A stretch of DNA of 64,000 bases from an uncultured Streptomyces sp. (GCF_947488945.1 NZ_CANLBS010000018.1:1-64000); one strand, 5' to 3'; positions 24,601 through 32,291 are shown, numbered from the stretch's first letter. Numbers and translations are program-made. The notes: a model not told the origin generated them from the letters alone.

Positions 24601-25813
24601 CGTGATCGGCCTCGACTCGCTGCCACTGACGAACAACGGGAAACTCGACCGGTCCCGGCTGCCGGAAGCGGGCGCCGCCCGCGGCGGCACCGGCGCACCG
24701 GGCCGCCCTGCCACGAGCACGGAGCGCGCGCTGATCACGGTGGTGGAGGACATCCTGGAGTTGCGTCCCGGTTCCGTCGGCCCTGCCGCCAGCTTCTTCG
24801 AGGTCGGGGGTACCTCGCTGAACATGATGAGGCTCTTGTCGCGCCTGCGGAACGACTTCGGCGTGCCGCTCGACGCCCGGGAGATCCTGACGGCCCCGCG
24901 GATGCACCACATCGCCGCTCTCCTCGATGAACGCACCGACGCCGGGACCCCGGCGAAGCGAGCCGAGGACACGGCTTCCGGCGCTGCGGGCACGGCACCC
25001 CCGTGGATGGTGCCCATCACCGGCGGAGGCGGACGTCCGGCGCTCTTCTGCGTGCATGCGTCCGGCGGCTCGGCGGTCCCCTTCTTCTCCCTGGCCCGCT
25101 CCCTGGGCGGGGACCAGCCGCTCTACGGCATCGAAGCGGTCGGCCTGCACGGCGAGGAGGCGGCCACGACCGTCGACGCCATGGCCCGCCGTTACGTCGA
25201 AGGCGTACGGGCCGTCCGCCCGGCCGGCCCCTACCTGCTGGCGGGCTGGTCGCTCGGCGGCACCGTGGCCCTGGCCATGGCCGGCCTCCTGCGCGAACAG
25301 GGCGAGGAGGTCCCGCTGGTCGTGCTGCTCGACTGCGCCGTGCCGCCGGTCCTGCCCGAACCGCCGTCCCACACGGACATGCTCACCGGTTTCGTGCACG
25401 ACATCGCCGGCCTCGCCGGCAGGCCGCAGGACGAACCCGATGCCGCCTTCCTCGCCTCGCTGTCCAGCGACGCCGAACGGGAGAGTGCGGTCGTCCGTCT
25501 GCTGGAGTCCTCGGGATTCGTCCCCGAGGGCATGGACCAGGACCTGCGCCGGAAGATATCGGCCTACCTGGACACGGTCCGTGTGGGGCTGACGTCGCCG
25601 GTGCCTCCCTTCGACGGCGTCCTGCACCAGTGCGTCGCCTCGGAAGGGGGCGGCGCGTACGCCGACGGCTGGGACGCCCTGGCGGCCCGCGTCGAAAGGC
25701 ACGAGGTGCCCGGCTCGCACTACACGCTGCTCCAACCGCCGCACGCCGACCGGGTCGGCGTCATCGTGCGCGAGGTCCTGGACCTCGCCCTGACCCACCC
25801 GTCGGAGGGCTGA
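21629..25813 (+). CDS. NRPS, condensation-adenylation-thiolation-thioesterase (C-A-T-TE)
   Basis: This 1394-residue NRPS has the following domain order. C is about 55-480, with catalytic HHIVVDG (191-197). A is about 510-990, with YTSGSTGEPKG, FDVSVFD, NGYGPTEAT, GRADGQIKIRGLR and PLTNNGKLDR. T has FFEVGGTSLN and Ser1063. TE follows, with GWSLGG and Ser1208. The A-domain pocket read by eye is about D-V-F-D-L-V-G-V-A-K, which matches no common proteinogenic code and has an Asp that could contact a second amine. I infer activation of the heptanoate-derived amino acid, condensation with the residue from the A-T protein, and hydrolytic or cyclising release by TE. GTG start with GAAGGAG upstream. 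Confidence 0.92.
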   Translation: MDDVNDARTRTRTSGTSQSSEAPLSDVKEKLLRMRLERSRTRAAAHTQLRPVPRDGRTPLSFNQEYLWFIDQITPGLQVYNVPLVLRLTGDLDPDALGSAVTALVTRHEALRTRFAAAHGVPHQVVQPAPERVPVPCADLRGLPGDEREAASRAHMREVLNAPFDLAADLLVRIALVRLADDEHLLLLSAHHIVVDGWSLSKLADELSTLYNAFLRGESPELPALAVQYADYAAWQRAVLSGDQLDKHLAYWTERLAGLPILDFPTDRPRPAERNWRGRTYERPVDAATYLRARDLAAQERSTLLGVLYAAFLVVLHRYSGQDDLVVGTVLGGRTQRELEPLIGYFVNSLVLRTDLSGDPSVRDLVARANESSTGALAHQEVPFGKIVDALRADRDPSRNPLFQVSFTLQPGSNNAAFAFEGLHADRMPVEGETARFDIAFQVEEQPDDSAVIWIEYATDLFDDDRMRALADHFVTVLAQMTEDPDRRVGDLVLLDAQQSRAALAHNPEAAPHDTDGMLLHELFEGHARRNPGQVAVVHGTTELSYGELDEAAERLAGILRERHGVGPETLVALLLGRGPDLPVAQLGVLKAGGAWLPLDPSNPANRLAFQIKDAGAALLVGTDETLSAELRDAVGVPVIALGDPGTGEEAHVPLPPVRPASPDSLAYVIYTSGSTGEPKGVQISHRSAVNFVTSCRDLFSLTPDDRLLQFANPAFDVSVFDIHAALGNGAGVVTAAKDDLLDPALLTALMREHRVTVSDLPPTVLAMLDPGELPGLRALFVGLEPFPGDLVTAWNRDGRQFHNGYGPTEATVACIDFRCPPGPHPTSPPIGTAMANHRAYVLDPHGRPAPDGVPGELYVAGVGLARGYLGRPGLTAERFVPDPFGPPGERMYRTGDLARRRADGVLEFVGRADGQIKIRGLRIEPGEIEHVLRAHPGVSQAVVVAAPVTEGGSPQLVAYVVGPAATAEATDDTLRRYLAAELPPHMVPAVVIGLDSLPLTNNGKLDRSRLPEAGAARGGTGAPGRPATSTERALITVVEDILELRPGSVGPAASFFEVGGTSLNMMRLLSRLRNDFGVPLDAREILTAPRMHHIAALLDERTDAGTPAKRAEDTASGAAGTAPPWMVPITGGGGRPALFCVHASGGSAVPFFSLARSLGGDQPLYGIEAVGLHGEEAATTVDAMARRYVEGVRAVRPAGPYLLAGWSLGGTVALAMAGLLREQGEEVPLVVLLDCAVPPVLPEPPSHTDMLTGFVHDIAGLAGRPQDEPDAAFLASLSSDAERESAVVRLLESSGFVPEGMDQDLRRKISAYLDTVRVGLTSPVPPFDGVLHQCVASEGGGAYADGWDALAARVERHEVPGSHYTLLQPPHADRVGVIVREVLDLALTHPSEG

Positions 25814-25815
25814 CG

Positions 25816-26970
25816 ATGCGCTTCGCCTTCACCGAGGAACAAGAGGAGTTCCGCCGGGAGGTCCGTGCCTTCCTCGCCGAGGACCGCGTCCGCGGGATCA
25901 CCGACTCCGTGCACGGGCTGCCGCCCCGCGAGGAGCCCGGGAATCTGGACGTCTACCGCTGGCTGGGCGAGAAGCACTGGCTCGCCGTCAACTGGCCCGA
26001 GGCGTACGGCGGCCTGGGGCGCGGCATCGTGGAGAAGTCGATCCTGACCGAGGAACTGATCCGCGCCCGGGTCCCCGACCTGGTCCACATCGTCAGTATC
26101 GACATCGTCGGAGCGGTGCTGATGATGGCCGGCACCGAGGCTCAGAAGGCCGCCCGGCTGCCCGCGCTGGCGTCCGGCGAGCAGAACGCGGCCGTCCTCT
26201 ACACGGAACCGCAAGCCGGTTCGGACCTGGCAGCACTGCAGACCCGGGCCGAGCCCGACGGAGACGGCTGGCGGCTCCACGGCCGCAAGGTCTACAGCCT
26301 CAAGACCCAGTTCGCCGACTTCGCCCTGTGCGCCGCCCGTACGACCGTGTCCGAGGTCGCGTTCCACGGCATCACCCTCTTCCTGGTACCGCTGCGCACA
26401 CCGGGGGTGCAGGTGCGGACCGTTCCCAACCTGACGGACGAGCAGTTCTGCGACGTGACCCTCGACGGAATACGCCTCTCCCGCGACGACGTGGTGGGAG
26501 AGGTGGACGGCGGCTGGCAGGTACTCAACGAGGTACTGCCCGTGGAACGCACCGGCCTGGAGTTCCAGGCGAAGGCCCGTCGACTGCTCGACGAGATCGT
26601 GCGCCGCGCCGCGACGGACGGTTCCCTGGACGACCCCGCCCACCAGCAGAAACTGGTGGAGCTGGACTCGCACGCACGTGCCGCGCGCCTCATGGCCTGG
26701 CGGGTGATCTCCCAGATCCGGGCCGGTGACCTGGACGGCGTCTCCACGGCCATGTCGAAGCTCTACGCCACCGAGTTGTTCAGGCGGATCAGTGCCTACG
26801 GACTGGAGGCCGGCGGCCTGGAGGCGACCCTCAGCGCATGGGACGCATCCGGGGGCACCGGTACGCGCGAAGCGGCCCACCGCGAGGGGACCGGGATCAC
26901 GCTGTCCGCCGGCACCTCGGAGATCATGCGCTATCTCATCGCCTCGGAGGGCCTTCGGCTGCTCTCCTGA
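25816..26970 (+). CDS. Acyl-CoA dehydrogenase-family flavoprotein (first of pair)
   Basis: This is a 384-residue FAD-dependent acyl-CoA dehydrogenase family member with all domains: an N-terminal helical part (FTEEQEEFRREVRAFL), a middle beta domain (LYTEPQAGSDLAAL) and a C-terminal helical part with SAGTSEIMRYLIA. It begins 2 bp after the NRPS stop. In NRPS clusters such enzymes can desaturate aminoacyl thioesters. The azabicyclic residue of azinomycin is a dehydroamino acid, so alpha,beta-desaturation of the carrier-bound amino acid is the likely role. It may form a heteromer with the next gene product. Confidence 0.87.
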   Translation: MRFAFTEEQEEFRREVRAFLAEDRVRGITDSVHGLPPREEPGNLDVYRWLGEKHWLAVNWPEAYGGLGRGIVEKSILTEELIRARVPDLVHIVSIDIVGAVLMMAGTEAQKAARLPALASGEQNAAVLYTEPQAGSDLAALQTRAEPDGDGWRLHGRKVYSLKTQFADFALCAARTTVSEVAFHGITLFLVPLRTPGVQVRTVPNLTDEQFCDVTLDGIRLSRDDVVGEVDGGWQVLNEVLPVERTGLEFQAKARRLLDEIVRRAATDGSLDDPAHQQKLVELDSHARAARLMAWRVISQIRAGDLDGVSTAMSKLYATELFRRISAYGLEAGGLEATLSAWDASGGTGTREAAHREGTGITLSAGTSEIMRYLIASEGLRLLS

Positions 26971-27033
26971 GAGCGGAGCCCACTCCTCCCCCGCACCGGC
27001 CCAGGCCCCCTATCCCGCGAAGGACAGGACTCC

Positions 27034-28161
27034 ATGGATCTCACTCCCAGCGCGCGACAGACACTGACCGAACAGACCTTCGCCTCGCTCTTCGACGCCG
27101 AACTCGTCACCGACCTGCGCCGGATGGGTCAGCGCGAACTGGGCGCCGGACTCGAAGCTGCCCCGGACGACGCCTCGGCCGACGCCAGGGAAGCCGTCTG
27201 GCAGACCCTGTGCGACCTGGGCGCCCTGCGGCTGGTCCCGGCCCTCACCCCGGGCTCCGGGGTGGCGGACCAGGTCGTGCTGGCCCGCCACGTCGGCGGG
27301 GCCCTCTACCAGAGCCCGTGGGCGGACACCGCGACCGCGGTCGACATCGCCACTGCGGCCCACCGGACGGACATCGTCTCGCGTCTGGCGGACGGCGAGG
27401 CCGTCGCCCTCGCCGTCCGGGCCGAGGCCGTCGACGAGCCCGACCTTCCCGGGCCCGTCGACGTCACGACGGAGCCGGGCCGCTTGCGAGCCGTTCGCCA
27501 CTTCGTCCCCTTCGCACCGGACGTCCGTTGGTTGCTGCTGGCAGGCACCGGTTCCGACGGGGAGACCGCGCTGCTCCTCGTGCCGGCCGACCACGACGGC
27601 GTCTCCTGGCGCCGCCACGACGACATGGGCCGCGGGGACTTCTACCGGGTCGACTTCGACGGCGTTCCTCTGGCCGACACCGTCGACCTCGGCGGCCCGG
27701 GGGCCGGGGCGGTCTGGGCCGAGGCACTGCTGCGAAGCCGTATCAGGCACGCGGCCTACCTGACGGGCCTGGCGGGTGCGGCGCTCGACGGGACGAGCGC
27801 GTACCTGCGGACGCGGCGCCAATTCGGCCGCTCCCTCGCCTCGCAGCAGTCACCGGCCTTCCGGCTGGCCGACGCGGCGGCCGAACTCGACGCCACCAAC
27901 CTGCTCGTCGAGGAGGCCGCCTGGCTCATCGACACGCAAGGGGACGCCCGTCTGGCAGCTCTGGAGGCTCTGGCGTGCGCGGCGGAGCTGGCGCGCCGGG
28001 TCGCCACGGAATCCGTGCAGTTGCACGGGGCGGTCGGCATGACCGAGGAGCACGACGCGCAGCTCTTCTACCGGCGGGCAGCCGTCGACTCACTGCTCTT
28101 CGGACGGCCCACCGAACTCCGGCGCCTGGCCGCCCCGCTCCTCGCCCACGCCTACGGCTGA
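27034..28161 (+). CDS. Acyl-CoA dehydrogenase-family protein (second of pair)
   Basis: This is a 375-residue, more divergent acyl-CoA dehydrogenase homologue. The C-terminal helical domain is recognisable (YLRTRRQFGRSLASQQ, then VQLHGAVGMTEEHD), while the N-terminal half is weakly conserved. Pairs of one regular and one divergent subunit commonly form alpha2beta2 dehydrogenases, in which each supplies part of the active site. AGGACAGGA lies before ATG 27034; the 63-bp gap after the first gene still allows co-transcription. It is the last gene of the rightward biosynthetic set. Confidence 0.83.
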   Translation: MDLTPSARQTLTEQTFASLFDAELVTDLRRMGQRELGAGLEAAPDDASADAREAVWQTLCDLGALRLVPALTPGSGVADQVVLARHVGGALYQSPWADTATAVDIATAAHRTDIVSRLADGEAVALAVRAEAVDEPDLPGPVDVTTEPGRLRAVRHFVPFAPDVRWLLLAGTGSDGETALLLVPADHDGVSWRRHDDMGRGDFYRVDFDGVPLADTVDLGGPGAGAVWAEALLRSRIRHAAYLTGLAGAALDGTSAYLRTRRQFGRSLASQQSPAFRLADAAAELDATNLLVEEAAWLIDTQGDARLAALEALACAAELARRVATESVQLHGAVGMTEEHDAQLFYRRAAVDSLLFGRPTELRRLAAPLLAHAYG

Positions 28162-28184
28162 GGCCCGGTGGCCAAGGCGCGCGG

Positions 28185-28847
28185 TCATCCGCGCTGCCGG
28201 GTGCGGGAGTAGTGCCGCCTGGCGCGGTCCCGGTTGCCGCAGTCCTCCGAGCTGCACCAGCGCCGGGTCCCGCTCCGGGACCGGTCGAGGAAGAACCAGC
28301 CGCACCCGGGGCCCGCACAGCGCCGGACCCGGCCCAGGCCGTCCCCGCTCAGCAGGTCCTCCGTCCGCAGTGCCAGCGCGTGGCCCAGATCGTCGAGACG
28401 GTCCGTACCGGGCTGCCACCGCAAGGGGAAGGCGGGGGACAGTACGGCGTCCTGGCGGGCCCGCACCATGTACCGGCGCAGTGCCTCCCACTCCGCGGCA
28501 GGGGGCTCCTGGTCGTCGACCAGGGCGTCCAGGGCCGCCCAGAGGACGGCGCGCAGGTCGACGAGCGCCGCGGTCGCGGCATGGGAGGGCGCGGAGTCCG
28601 CCGTCTCCGCCCGGAGCAGCGCCTCGGCGCGGTCGGCGGTGAACAGTCCGGCGGCGACGGCCCAGCGCGCCCATGCCTCGGCGCCCCGGACACGGTCGAC
28701 GGTGCGGGCGGGGTCCAGGCGCCAGGCGACGGTGTTGGCGAAGTCGAGCACCGGATGACCGCCCACGAACGACACGCCGGAGTCGTGAGGGCCCGCCGAC
28801 GCGCCAGGAGTGCGGGGAACAGCTTGCTTGCTCGTCACACTCCCCAT
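28185..28847 (-). CDS. CGNR zinc-finger (ABATE-domain) transcriptional regulator
   Basis: This protein of about 220 residues has the ABATE N-terminal domain (FVGGHPVLDFANTVAWR) and a C-terminal CGNR zinc finger, visible as CAGPGCGWFFLD, WCSSEDCGNRDRARRHY. Such proteins are DNA-binding regulators, often of an adjacent divergent transporter or resistance gene. An upstream in-frame ATG at 28871 falls inside a palindrome that looks like an operator, so ATG 28847 is preferred. It is convergent with the second acyl-CoA dehydrogenase gene and probably lies just outside the biosynthetic cluster. Confidence 0.85.
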   Translation of the reverse strand: MGSVTSKQAVPRTPGASAGPHDSGVSFVGGHPVLDFANTVAWRLDPARTVDRVRGAEAWARWAVAAGLFTADRAEALLRAETADSAPSHAATAALVDLRAVLWAALDALVDDQEPPAAEWEALRRYMVRARQDAVLSPAFPLRWQPGTDRLDDLGHALALRTEDLLSGDGLGRVRRCAGPGCGWFFLDRSRSGTRRWCSSEDCGNRDRARRHYSRTRQRG

Positions 28848-28860
28848 CGTACTCGTTTTT

Positions 28861-28890
28861 CTAACAGCCATAAGCCCTTATGAGTGTTAG
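28861..28890. promoter_or_regulatory. 30-bp interrupted palindrome, probable operator
   Basis: The order is CTAACA-gc-CATAAG-cc-CTTATG-ag-TGTTAG: four 6-bp blocks that are perfectly symmetric, broken only by dinucleotide spacers. It lies between the divergent regulator and azlC, and its right half abuts the azlC start. It is AT-richer than the surroundings. The likely binder is the CGNR protein. Confidence 0.7.
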
Positions 28891-28896
28891 AGTGGG

Positions 28897-29727
28897 GTGA
28901 TGGACAGTTCCCGTTCACCGAAGACCGCCGTCTCACCGCGTGCGAGCTTCCTCTCCGGGCTCAGAACCGGGTCCGGACTCGCGGCGGCTTCCTTCCTCCT
29001 CGCCGTCAGCTTCGGCGCGATCAGCGCCTCCCAGGGCTGGGGGCATCTCGCGCCCGTGATCTGCTCGATGGTCGTGTTCTCGGGATCCGCCCAGTTCGCC
29101 CTGCTGGCGACACTGGGATCCGGTGGCGGCCTGGTCGGCGCCGTGACGTCCGCGGCACTGATCAACAGCCGCTTCATCCCGATGGGCATCGCCATCGCCG
29201 GCGACCTGCGCGGCGGCCGATTCCGCCGCGCGCTCGAAGGCCAGGCGGTCGTGGACGGTTCCTGGGCCGCCGCCCATCTCGGGGGCGGACGGTTCGACCG
29301 GTACCTGCTCTTCGGCGCGACGGCCATCCAGTGGCCCGCCTGGGTCGCAGGCACCGCCCTCGGCGTGGTGGTGGCCCCCGACCCCGATCTCCTGCACCGG
29401 CTCGGCCTGGACGTCCTCACACCCGCGCTCTTCGTCGCCCTTCTCTTCGACGAGGTGCGCCGGGAGCGGATCAACCGGCTGCCGGCCCTGCTCGGCGCGG
29501 CGATCACCGCCGGCCTCATCGTCTTCCTGCCCGCGGGACCCGCCCTCGTGGGCGCGGCGCTCGCGGCCTTCGTCGCCCTGCTCAGGACACCCGCCCGGCG
29601 CGAAGAGACCGAAGAGACGGACGGGACGGCGGCGACCGGAACGACGGAAGCCGCAGGGCCGGGGCAGGCCGGAACACCTGAAAAGGCCCTGCGCTCCGCC
29701 CACTCCGACGAAGAGGTCACCCCATGA
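28897..29727 (+). CDS. azlC: AzlC-family branched-chain amino acid exporter subunit
   Basis: This is a 276-residue membrane protein with the AzlC pattern: SFGAISASQGWGHL, VVFSGSAQFALLATLG and SAALINSRFIPMGIAIAG, about six to seven hydrophobic segments. With AzlD it exports branched-chain amino acids and analogues. GTG 28897 and ATG 28900 are both possible starts. The leader to the palindrome is very short, so the transcript may be nearly leaderless. The C-terminal ~45 residues are a hydrophilic Thr/Glu-rich tail. It is the transporter nearest to a cluster predicted to use a valine-like unit, but it has its own divergent regulator. Confidence 0.88.
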   Translation: MMDSSRSPKTAVSPRASFLSGLRTGSGLAAASFLLAVSFGAISASQGWGHLAPVICSMVVFSGSAQFALLATLGSGGGLVGAVTSAALINSRFIPMGIAIAGDLRGGRFRRALEGQAVVDGSWAAAHLGGGRFDRYLLFGATAIQWPAWVAGTALGVVVAPDPDLLHRLGLDVLTPALFVALLFDEVRRERINRLPALLGAAITAGLIVFLPAGPALVGAALAAFVALLRTPARREETEETDGTAATGTTEAAGPGQAGTPEKALRSAHSDEEVTP

Positions 29728-30029
29728 CACTCTGGCTCACCATCGCCGCCGTCGCCGCCCTCAGCTTCACCTGCAAGGCCTTCGGCCCGGCCCTCTTCGG
29801 CGGGCGACCCCTGCCCCCACGCACCCAGTCGGTGATCGCCCTCACCGCACCCGCCCTGCTCGCCGGCTTCATCGTCGTGGCCGTACTGGGGCCCCGCTGG
29901 GACGCCCTGGATCCCACGATGATCGCCGGACTCGCAGTGGTTCCGCTGCTCCTCTGGCGCCGGGCCCCGCTTCCCGTGGCCCTGGTGGCGGCGGTCGCCG
30001 TGACGGCGGGTCTGCGCATGTGGGCGTAG
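29724..30029 (+). CDS. azlD: AzlD-family transporter subunit
   Basis: This is a 101-residue small membrane protein with three to four hydrophobic segments and the AzlD-type KAFGPALFGGRPLP near the N terminus. It starts in an ATGA overlap with azlC and is its obligate partner in the AzlCD exporter family. Confidence 0.88.
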   Translation: MTLWLTIAAVAALSFTCKAFGPALFGGRPLPPRTQSVIALTAPALLAGFIVVAVLGPRWDALDPTMIAGLAVVPLLLWRRAPLPVALVAAVAVTAGLRMWA

Positions 30030-30482
30030 GGACGGGGGCGGCACCGAAAGTCGTCCACCGTCAGTGGGAGCCCTCCGGGAGTTCTCCGGGACTCCCTGCC
30101 TCACATCGATCCGGATGCGACGATGCCGCCAGCTACCGGCTCAGGAGCGGGCTCGCCGCCGTCGCACGTGACACAGGCGCAGCCCGAGGCCGCTCACCCC
30201 GGTACGACGTGTCAGACCCTGCCTCGAGAGTGCGGCGGGATGGGGCCGGTTCCGAGGCCACCAGCACGGGAGAACGGCAGCCTCCCTGGTCTGCACGGGG
30301 GCGGTCACGGCCCAACCGGCGTCCGGGCAGAGTCGAGGGCCACGAGTGCCGCCTGCCGGCCCGGCCCCCTCTCTTCGACCTGTTCACTGCCAACACGCCA
30401 CAACCGGTGCACTTTTACCTGTGGGGGCCGGTGGACGTGGTGCCGCGGCAGCCGCCGCGGGTCGGGACCGGCAGCGGCGGGG
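30030..30482. other. Gene-free convergent region
   Basis: About 450 bp lie between the 3' ends of azlD (plus) and the padR gene (minus). Open frames show no domain and the composition of non-coding GC-rich DNA. CTCCGGGAGTTCTCCGGGACTCC near 30068 is an imperfect local repeat. No clear terminator could be assigned. Confidence 0.4.
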
Positions 30483-31067
30483 TCAGGGGCCGTGCAGCTC
30501 GTCGGCGAGTGCGAAGCCGTCCGCGATCCAGGCCAGTTCGGTGCGGGCGCGGGCGATGAGGCCGTCGTAGGCGTACACCTTGTAGCGCACCGCCGGCTCG
30601 GCCTCGCGCTCGGTCAGCTGGGACAGGCGGGCCGCCAGGGTCGGGTGGGTGCGCTCGACGAGCGCGGTCCGGGTGGCTTCGAGCAGGCCCAGGTGCTCCT
30701 GCCAGTACGCCTGTTGCTGCCGGAGCTGCTCACGCACCGAGGCGGGGTCGGCGAAGTCGAAGTAGGCGGCCTTCAGGTACGCGGGGTCACGCTGCCGCTG
30801 CGGGGTGAGCGGGGACTCCATCCAGGCCCGGAAGTCGGCCAGGCCCTCGTCGGTGACGTGGTACTCCTTCTTCGTCCCCTTCTGCCCCCATCGCACCTCG
30901 GTCGATTTGAGGAGCCCGTCGCGCTCCAGCCGGTTGAGCTCGGGGTAGATCTGCGAGTCCGGCGCGTGCCACACGTGGGCCACCGAGCGGCTGAAGCTCT
31001 TCGAGATGTCGTACCCGGTCATCGGGCGGCCGGTGAGCAGCGCGATGAGCGCGTAACGCAGCGACAC
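30483..31067 (-). CDS. PadR-family transcriptional regulator
   Basis: This 194-residue protein has an N-terminal winged helix typical of PadR (LIALLTGRPMTGYDISKSF, then YPELNRLERDGLL) and a C-terminal coiled-coil dimerisation domain (PadR Vir-type). PadR proteins repress genes for phenolic acid metabolism and lose DNA affinity on binding the aromatic. It is divergent from vanA, with a palindrome between them, so it probably represses vanA-vanB-transporter in the absence of vanillate or a related compound. Confidence 0.9.
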   Translation of the reverse strand: MSLRYALIALLTGRPMTGYDISKSFSRSVAHVWHAPDSQIYPELNRLERDGLLKSTEVRWGQKGTKKEYHVTDEGLADFRAWMESPLTPQRQRDPAYLKAAYFDFADPASVREQLRQQQAYWQEHLGLLEATRTALVERTHPTLAARLSQLTEREAEPAVRYKVYAYDGLIARARTELAWIADGFALADELHGP

Positions 31068-31113
31068 AGCGCCTCCCCTCAGAAATCACCACGCTACACA
31101 CCCTTGCCCTTTC

Positions 31114-31127
31114 ACTATATCGATAGT
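31114..31127. promoter_or_regulatory. Palindrome upstream of vanA, probable PadR operator
   Basis: ACTAT-atcg-ATAGT is an AT-rich inverted repeat in otherwise GC-rich DNA. It is centred about 55 bp before the vanA start and between the divergent padR and vanA genes. PadR-family operators are AT-rich dyads of similar type. Confidence 0.65.
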
Positions 31128-31174
31128 TAGTTTGTGGCCCGCGTTACACATACCTCTCTTCATAGGGAGTTCCC

Positions 31175-32290
31175 GTGCCTGTCACCACACCGCCGCCGTC
31201 CACCGCGGCAGCGAAGATCTTCAACTACCCCCGCAACGCCTGGTACGCGGCCGCCTGGGACCACGAGGTCACCGGCAAACAGCCGCTGGCCCGCACGGTC
31301 GCCGGCGTTCCGCTGGCGCTGTGGCGCAACACCACGGGCCGCCCGGTCGCCCTCGCCGATGCCTGCTGGCACCGGCTGGGGCCGCTGTCGATGGGCAGGA
31401 TCCTGGGCGACGAGTTGCAGTGCCCCTACCACGGCCTGCGCTACAACGCGGCCGGCCGCTGCACCGGGATGCCCGCGCAGGAGACCATCAATCCCAGTGC
31501 GACGGTCCCGTCCTTTCCCGTCGTCGAGCGGTACCGGTACGTCTGGGTCTGGGTCGGCGACCCCGACCTCGCGGACCCGACGACGGTGCCCGACATGCAC
31601 CAGATGGACGATCCGGCCTGGGCCGGAGACGGCGAGACGATCCACGCCGAGTGCAACTACCAGCTCGTCCTCGACAACCTCATGGACCTCACCCACGAGG
31701 AGTTCGTCCACGCGTCGAGCATCGGCCAGGAGGAGCTGTCCGAGGCCGAGTTCGACGTGACCCACGAGGGCGACACGGTCACCGTCGCCCGGTGGATGCG
31801 CGACATCGACGCCCCGCCGTTCTGGCTGAAGAACATGCGGGACAAGTTCCCCGGCTTCTCCGGCAAGGTCGACCGCTGGCAGATCATCACGTTCCGGGCC
31901 CCCGGCACCATCTGCATCGACGTCGGCGTCGCGAAGGCCGGCACCGGAGCGCCCGAAGGCGACCGCAGCCAGGGCGTCAACGGGTACGTGATGAACACGA
32001 TCACCCCCGAGACCGACCGCACCGCGCACTACTTCTGGGCGTTCATGCGCGACTACCGTCTGGACAGCCAGACCATCACCACCCAGCTCCGCCAGGCCGT
32101 GCACGGCGTCTTCGGCGAGGACGAGGAGATGCTGCGCGCCCAGCAGCGCGCCATCGACGCCAACCCCGGGCACGAGTTCTACAGTCTCAACATCGACGCC
32201 GGCGGCATGTGGGTACGCCGCATCCTCGACCGCATGCTCGCCGCCGAGGGACGCGATTCCTCCGCCCCGGCCGTCGGTCGGGGGGCCTGA
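31175..32290 (+). CDS. vanA: Vanillate O-demethylase oxygenase subunit (Rieske)
   Basis: This 371-residue Rieske non-haem iron oxygenase removes the O-methyl group of vanillate to give protocatechuate plus formaldehyde. The Rieske ligands are Cys64/His66 (ADACWHRLGP) and Cys83/His86 (CPYHG). The mononuclear iron site is in DNLMDLTHEEFVH. Length and motifs match VanA, though related aryl-O-demethylases cannot be excluded. GTG 31175 has ATAGGGAG upstream. It forms an operon with its reductase, which starts one base after its stop. Confidence 0.88.
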   Translation: MPVTTPPPSTAAAKIFNYPRNAWYAAAWDHEVTGKQPLARTVAGVPLALWRNTTGRPVALADACWHRLGPLSMGRILGDELQCPYHGLRYNAAGRCTGMPAQETINPSATVPSFPVVERYRYVWVWVGDPDLADPTTVPDMHQMDDPAWAGDGETIHAECNYQLVLDNLMDLTHEEFVHASSIGQEELSEAEFDVTHEGDTVTVARWMRDIDAPPFWLKNMRDKFPGFSGKVDRWQIITFRAPGTICIDVGVAKAGTGAPEGDRSQGVNGYVMNTITPETDRTAHYFWAFMRDYRLDSQTITTQLRQAVHGVFGEDEEMLRAQQRAIDANPGHEFYSLNIDAGGMWVRRILDRMLAAEGRDSSAPAVGRGA

Positions 32291-32291
32291 C

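Noticed and set aside
22223..25798. A 1191-codon open frame antisense to the C-A-T-TE NRPS
   Set aside because: It is a high-GC shadow frame. The plus-strand frame has every NRPS core motif, while this one is His/Gly/Arg/Asp-rich with no domain.
28897..30029. AzlCD as the certain exporter of the cluster product
   Set aside because: It has its own divergent regulator and operator and belongs to an amino-acid export family. The link is only by position.
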